Part shown: piece by piece, positions 6,994 through 10,382 of the stretch | Numbering within the stretch: position 1 is the stretch's first letter | How the letters are laid out: each line of letters starts with the position of its first letter | Assembly: GCA_964562405.1 (NCBI GenBank) | Contig: CAZLTC010000078.1 | Coordinates: 1-10,382 of the forward strand | Origin: WJLY01 sp964562405 | GTDB lineage: Bacteria; Joyebacterota; Joyebacteria; Joyebacterales; Joyebacteraceae | Length of the DNA: 10,382 nt | Direction: 5' to 3' | Program-made: the position numbers and the translations under genes | Notes under the pieces: generated by a model | What the model saw: only the letters and a program-made list of their open reading frames with translations | Told to the model about the DNA's origin: nothing | The model's database searches: none

Positions 6994-8774
6994 CTGCGCC
7001 GCCTCCTGGCCGACAGGCGCTCCAGCGAGCGCAGGCACTCGTCGGCCTCGGCTAACAGACGCTCGGACTCGACGCCGTCTTCGAAGGCGGCGAAGCGGCC
7101 GAGGTCGCACGCCGAGAGGATGCTCCTCACACGCTCGACGAGCCCGTCGTCGGCCCCGCCGCCACGGAGGACCGACTCCATCTCGGCGGTGGTCATGCCG
7201 CGCGCCTGGACGTTCCACCTGTTCCCGATGAAGTCGGTGAGCGCCCTGGCCACCGCTGTGCAGACGCCCGCCGAGTCGCCGCGTTCAGCGAGCGCGCGGG
7301 CCTCGTGGAGTTCCTTCCGAGCCATCGTAGGCGCCCTGACGTGTCTCGCCAACCCCACGTCACCCGCGAGGCGGTCGCGCCTCCTTCTGTAGGCGACCGC
7401 GCCGATGAGCACGACCGCCGGCAGAAGCTGTAGGAGGAGGAACGAGGCGCGGGCATGCAGCGGTCTCTCGACGCGCGTCAGGCTGCCCTCGGGCTCGTGA
7501 ATGTACCGGATGTCGCGGCCGAGCCTGGATATGGCCGCGCGCACCGGGAGTTCTTCATTCGAGTGCTCGCCGGTCCCCTGGGTCACGGTGAGCTCGATCG
7601 GTGCGGTCGCGGCCGTCTTGTAGCTGCCGTCCGCGGGGTCGAAGTACGTGAGGCTCATCGACGGGATCGTCCTGGTCCCGGACGACTGTGGAACGAGCAC
7701 GTACTCGTAGCGCTTGACGCCGCCGATCGACGCGTCGTTCGTGGTCTCTGTCGACGAGCGTGACTCGTACGTCTTGAAGTCAGGAAGGTCGGGCAGCTCG
7801 GGCTCCGGGACTGTGCGGACGTTGCCCCTGCCCTCTATCTTGAGCGTGAGCGTGACCGGCTCCAGCTCGGGCACGCTCCTGGTGTCGAGTGATGCCGTCA
7901 TGCGATAGCTGCCGACCGCGCCACCGAAATCGGCGGGCCTGCCCTCGGCGGGAAGCGGCTCGATGTCGACCTCGATCGGCTTGGTCGTCAGAGTCACGGG
8001 CTGCCCGCCTATCGAGAAGAGAGAGAACCCCTCGCGCTCCTTCTGGTACGTGAGCGACGCAGGTCCTATCGTCGCCTTGCCGGCGGCCGTCCCGAACAGC
8101 GCCGTGCGAATCTCTATGACGCGGTATCGAATGCCGTTGGCGGTCTCGTAGTACTCCGGCACATCTCCCATGTCCTCGACCCAGAACCCCGTCAGGTCCG
8201 GAGCGCCGTACCTCGGCTGCTCGAAGAGAGAGACGCGTCTGTAGAACTTGAACGAGAGCGTGATCTGCTCGCCCACGTATGCGGAGTTCTTGTCAACGCT
8301 CGTCGTGATGAAGATATCGCGTCCCGCGGGGTCCACGCCGGACGACTCGCGTTCCTCGATGGCACCCGGCTGGGGCGCCGCGCCCTCGACGACATCGATG
8401 GTTATCGGGTCGGTCCTGTACACCGTCCCCTCGAACTCGACCTCGACGGAGCCTACCGTCAGCGTGCCGGTCTTCCGCGGAACGAGGCTGTAGTTCCAGC
8501 TCTTCGACACGCTTACGCGGCCGTTCACCCAGCTCATGTTGGAAGAGGTGCCGCTGGGATGGACGTTCCAGTCGCTGCCGATGCGCGAGACGTCCGGCGC
8601 CGGGAGGTTCTGCATCGTCCCCTCGACCTGCACCGTGAACATGACAGCCTGGTTGACCGACACGGCCGTCCTGTCGACGTGGGCCGACACGCTGATGTCG
8701 TCGGCCGCGCCGGCGGTCAGGGCAAAGAATGCCGTGAAGGCGACTGCTAGAACGAGACTACCAGTCCTTATCAA
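6990..8774 (-). CDS. batD: BatD family protein (large exported beta-rich protein with one membrane span)
   Basis: 594 residues from a TTG at 8774; GAGG lies 7 nt upstream (8785-8782), and the first 24 residues (basic IRTG, then hydrophobic, ending AGA-ADD) form a good signal peptide, so the TTG is favoured. Residues 27-400 are a series of Ig-like or beta-sandwich segments typical of BatD: an N-terminal one near 28-130, one with FITTSVDKNSAYVGEQITL near 153-270, and one with LDTRSVPELEPVTLTLKIEG near 293-398. The family-typical DIRYI motif follows at 421-425, then a transmembrane span at about 443-462 and a cytoplasmic helical domain of about 130 residues rich in Arg and Leu. Known: BatD is a signature protein of bat (oxygen tolerance) operons, with no established enzyme activity. 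It overlaps batC by 17 nt and batE by 4 nt, so translation is probably coupled. Confidence 0.92.
   Translation of the reverse strand: MIRTGSLVLAVAFTAFFALTAGAADDISVSAHVDRTAVSVNQAVMFTVQVEGTMQNLPAPDVSRIGSDWNVHPSGTSSNMSWVNGRVSVSKSWNYSLVPRKTGTLTVGSVEVEFEGTVYRTDPITIDVVEGAAPQPGAIEERESSGVDPAGRDIFITTSVDKNSAYVGEQITLSFKFYRRVSLFEQPRYGAPDLTGFWVEDMGDVPEYYETANGIRYRVIEIRTALFGTAAGKATIGPASLTYQKEREGFSLFSIGGQPVTLTTKPIEVDIEPLPAEGRPADFGGAVGSYRMTASLDTRSVPELEPVTLTLKIEGRGNVRTVPEPELPDLPDFKTYESRSSTETTNDASIGGVKRYEYVLVPQSSGTRTIPSMSLTYFDPADGSYKTAATAPIELTVTQGTGEHSNEELPVRAAISRLGRDIRYIHEPEGSLTRVERPLHARASFLLLQLLPAVVLIGAVAYRRRRDRLAGDVGLARHVRAPTMARKELHEARALAERGDSAGVCTAVARALTDFIGNRWNVQARGMTTAEMESVLRGGGADDGLVERVRSILSACDLGRFAAFEDGVESERLLAEADECLRSLERLSARRRRR
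6994..7007 (-). promoter_or_regulatory. Ribosome binding site fixing the batE start
   Basis: A full AGGAGG (7007-7002) lies 8 nt before the first of two consecutive ATG codons (6993 and 6990). It sits inside the last codons of batD and supports the short BatE over any start further upstream. Confidence 0.8.
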
Positions 8775-9651
8775 CCTTCTTCCTCGCGCGTGGGGCCTCG
8801 GCGCGCAGCTGCGCCTGCAGCTCGGCCTCGGACTCCTCTATGGCGTCCAGCAGGCGTTCGGCCTCTTCTTTGGACATCGCGGCCTGCTGCTCGTCCCGCC
8901 CGCTCTGCCCCTCGTCCTGCATGCTCTGCTGGTCCTGCTGGTCTTGCTGGTCCTGCTGTTTCTGCTGGTCCTGCTGGTCCTGCTGGTCTTGCTGGTTCTG
9001 CTGGTTCTGCTGGTCCTGCTGGTTCTGCTGGTCCTGCTGGTCCTGCTGGTTCTGCTGGTTCTGCTGGTCTTGCTGGTCCTGCTGGTTCTGCTGGTCCTGC
9101 TGGTTCTGCTGGTCCTGCTGATTCTGCTGGTCTTGCTGGTTCTGCTGGTTCTCCTGCTCCTTCATCAACTTGAGCGCCAGCTCCAGATTGTACTTGGCGT
9201 CTGGATCATCCGGGTTTTTCATGAGCGACGCTTTGTACGCCTCGACGGCCGACTTGAGGTCGTTCGCCTTCATGAACGCGTTGCCCGAGTTGTAGAAGGC
9301 CGACGCGGCCAGGGTCGAGTCCGAAGCGGCACTGGCCTGCTCGAACTCGCGGAGAGCGTTCTCGAGTTCGCCCTTCTTGAAGAGAGCGTCGCCCGAATTG
9401 AAGAACAGCTGCTTGAGTTCGGGCCTGTCGACCTGGGCGCTCCGGTAAGCGGCCAGCGCTTCGTCGTACTTCCCCTGTTCGTACAGTTTGTTGCCGCGGC
9501 TGTTGCTTGACTCGGCCGAACCGCCGATCCCCATCATGGACGGAACCGCCAGCAGTAGGAAAAGGTACGGAACGGTCCTGACCAGACTAGCCGGCCGGGG
9601 CCTCCCCATCTTCCCTGCACCGCTTCTGTCGGTACCTGCCCTGATGCTCAC
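8758..9651 (-). CDS. batC: BatC-type TPR protein with a 25-unit (N/D)QQ repeat
   Basis: 297 residues from a GTG at 9651 that overlaps the batB stop (GTGA). Residues 1-45 are a basic segment plus hydrophobic stretch (VRTVPYLFLLLAVPSM), read as a signal peptide or anchor. Residues 48-160 hold three tetratricopeptide repeats: GNKLYEQGKYDEALAAYR, then SGDALFKKGELENALREFE, then SGNAFMKANDLKSAVEAYK. Residues 168-242 are 25 uninterrupted tripeptides, 14 DQQ, 10 NQQ and one KQQ, followed by a charged helix-prone tail (264-297) ending KKVDKDW. Known: TPR proteins in the third position of bat operons are called BatC and are expected to be exported and to bind partner Bat proteins; a Gln-rich linker after the TPRs occurs in relatives, but so regular an array is unusual. 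A GGGGG sequence 9 nt before the GTG is a fair ribosome site. ATG at 9609 is a possible later start but lacks good spacing. Confidence 0.9.
   Translation of the reverse strand: MSIRAGTDRSGAGKMGRPRPASLVRTVPYLFLLLAVPSMMGIGGSAESSNSRGNKLYEQGKYDEALAAYRSAQVDRPELKQLFFNSGDALFKKGELENALREFEQASAASDSTLAASAFYNSGNAFMKANDLKSAVEAYKASLMKNPDDPDAKYNLELALKLMKEQENQQNQQDQQNQQDQQNQQDQQNQQDQQDQQNQQNQQDQQDQQNQQDQQNQQNQQDQQDQQDQQKQQDQQDQQDQQSMQDEGQSGRDEQQAAMSKEEAERLLDAIEESEAELQAQLRAEAPRARKKVDKDW
8775..8785 (-). promoter_or_regulatory. Ribosome binding site deciding the TTG start of batD
   Basis: GAGG at 8785-8782 within GAGGAAGAAGG precedes the TTG at 8774 by 7 nt, inside the 3' end of batC. No ATG or GTG lies in frame between this site and the signal peptide, so the TTG is the only start that keeps the full export signal. 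Confidence 0.65.
8926..9150 (-). repeat. 25 x 9-bp tandem array coding (Asn/Asp)-Gln-Gln inside batC
   Basis: On the coding strand the unit is (A/G)ACCAGCAG, repeated without a break for 225 bp. Units differ almost only by the A/G that decides Asn or Asp, by four CAA codons in place of CAG, by one AAT in place of AAC, and by one AAA (Lys) unit. Because the unit is 9 bp, gain or loss of whole units keeps the reading frame. The near identity of the units suggests expansion by replication slippage or unequal recombination. The opposite strand reads as a long Leu-Leu-Val string, which is only a consequence of this repeat. Confidence 0.97.
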
Positions 9652-10382
9652 GATGCTTCACCCCCGTTCTGCCTCTCCGCACCTCTGCCGTTCCGCTCCC
9701 TGCGCCTTCGGACAGCGTCCGGCAGGAACGCTTCGAGCGCGAGAACCGCCAGCGCGAACGCGAGTGGCACCTGGAAGCGCTCCTCGTAGTACGCGTACAT
9801 CCGGCTCTCGAGTTCGCCCTGCTGCATCTTCGAGATCTCTTCCTCGACGACGCCCAGCTCACGCTCGGTGTCCGTCGCCCGGAAGTAGCGGCCCTTCGCG
9901 GCGGACGCCACGTCGATGAGGACCGTCTCGTTCAGTTTGGTCATCACTATCTGGCCGTTCCGGTCCTTCTTGTAGCCGCCGCCCGACGGGTCCGGTATCG
10001 GTTCGCCGGCCGTCGAACCCATGCCGATCGTGTATATGGTTATGCCCGCCTCCGCCGCCTGCTTCGCGGCCTCTACGGCATCCGAGCCGTGGTCCTCTCC
10101 GTCAGTCATGATCACAAGGACCTTCGCCCGGTCGGGCTTGCTCTCCATCGACTTGGTGGCCACCCGGATGGCCTTGCCCAACGCCGTGCCCGGCGTCGGG
10201 ATGGTGCCCGGCTCGATGGCAGAGAGTAGCATTGTGGCGGCGCCGTAATCCACCGTCAACGGACACTGCACGAACGCCTCGCCCGCGAACGTGATGATGC
10301 CCACCCTGTCGCCGTCCAACATGTCGATGAGCGCCATCGCCTCCCGCCGCGCCTTCTCGAACCTGTCGGGCTTGAGGTCGCG
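9648..10382 (-). CDS. batB: BatB-type von Willebrand factor A domain membrane protein (N-terminus beyond window edge)
   Basis: Partial gene: the reading frame is open to the right edge, and 244 C-terminal residues are visible. The ATG at 10337 is internal, because the 15 upstream in-frame codons (DLKPDRFEKARREAM) match the conserved stretch just after the first metal-binding motif of BatA/BatB proteins. What is seen: a VWA core with GDRVGIITFAGEAF, the PGTALG loop supplying the conserved MIDAS threonine, and the TDGEDHGSD strand-loop that follows it. The first MIDAS motif (DxSxS) must lie outside the window. The C-terminus has YYEERFQVPLAFALAVLALEA, one transmembrane segment, followed by a basic Arg-rich tail, the usual BatB ending. 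Known of the family: membrane-anchored VWA proteins of bat operons thought to mediate periplasmic protein-protein contacts; biochemical role unsettled. It ends in TGA overlapping the GTG of batC by 4 nt. BatA is the main alternative; being followed directly by batC favours BatB. Confidence 0.93.
   Translation of the reverse strand, partial: RDLKPDRFEKARREAMALIDMLDGDRVGIITFAGEAFVQCPLTVDYGAATMLLSAIEPGTIPTPGTALGKAIRVATKSMESKPDRAKVLVIMTDGEDHGSDAVEAAKQAAEAGITIYTIGMGSTAGEPIPDPSGGGYKKDRNGQIVMTKLNETVLIDVASAAKGRYFRATDTERELGVVEEEISKMQQGELESRMYAYYEERFQVPLAFALAVLALEAFLPDAVRRRRERNGRGAERQNGGEAS

Noticed and set aside
8926..9150. CRISPR array or intergenic satellite
   Set aside because: The units are 9 bp with no spacers and lie in frame inside a coding gene.
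8536..9510. Plus-strand 324-codon open frame with a long Leu-Leu-Val string resembling a membrane protein
   Set aside because: It is the complement of the batC (N/D)QQ repeat and its flanks. It has no family motifs, while the minus strand shows coherent TPR and BatD sequence.

Overview
The window is a dense, GC-rich stretch of bacterial chromosome in which every convincing gene lies on the minus strand, so transcription runs from high to low coordinates. Ten protein genes fill almost all of it: batB (cut by the right edge), batC, batD, batE, asd, ecfT, truA, tal (transaldolase), htrA and purL (cut by the left edge). I see no RNA genes, insertion sequences, CRISPR arrays, integrases or other mobile DNA, and no gene-free stretch over 100 bases.

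Layout. Right part (about 10382-6133): the tail of a Bat (Bacteroides aerotolerance-type) operon, in the order VWA protein (BatB), TPR protein (BatC), beta-rich one-span membrane protein (BatD), TPR plus SH3 protein (BatE). Consecutive genes overlap by 4, 17 and 4 nt. BatC carries an unusual 25-unit tripeptide array of (N/D)QQ. Middle (6133-4231): asd, joined to batE by a 1-nt TGATG overlap, then after a 76-nt gap ecfT, the membrane coupling subunit of an ECF vitamin/metal importer, with no ATPase or S component in view. Left part (4201-1): truA, tal, a membrane-anchored HtrA protease with one PDZ domain, and the first 502 codons of purL, which overlaps htrA by 4 nt (GTGA). The longest gap is the 76 nt between asd and ecfT, which is the only plausible place inside the window for an internal promoter or transcript end.

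How the genes fit together. The Bat proteins are expected to form an envelope complex (VWA, TPR and SH3 protein-protein modules on membrane anchors). The rest are housekeeping genes for amino-acid and cell-wall precursor synthesis (asd), nutrient import (ecfT), tRNA modification (truA), pentose-phosphate metabolism (tal), envelope protein quality control (htrA) and purine synthesis (purL). Overlaps and short spacers suggest one or two long polycistronic messages with much translational coupling. Non-ATG starts are common: the best-supported starts are TTG for batD, tal and htrA and GTG for batC and purL, with good Shine-Dalgarno sequences deciding several of them.

Organism. A full bat series, secretion signals and HtrA point to a Gram-negative, high-GC bacterium. 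Bat operons are known from Bacteroidetes, spirochaetes, planctomycetes, Gemmatimonadetes and several uncultivated lineages of the FCB group. I cannot place it more precisely from this sequence alone. I did not find a convincing undescribed system; the most notable points are the BatC repeat, the coupling of asd to the bat operon, an insert in TruA and an orphan ecfT beside truA.
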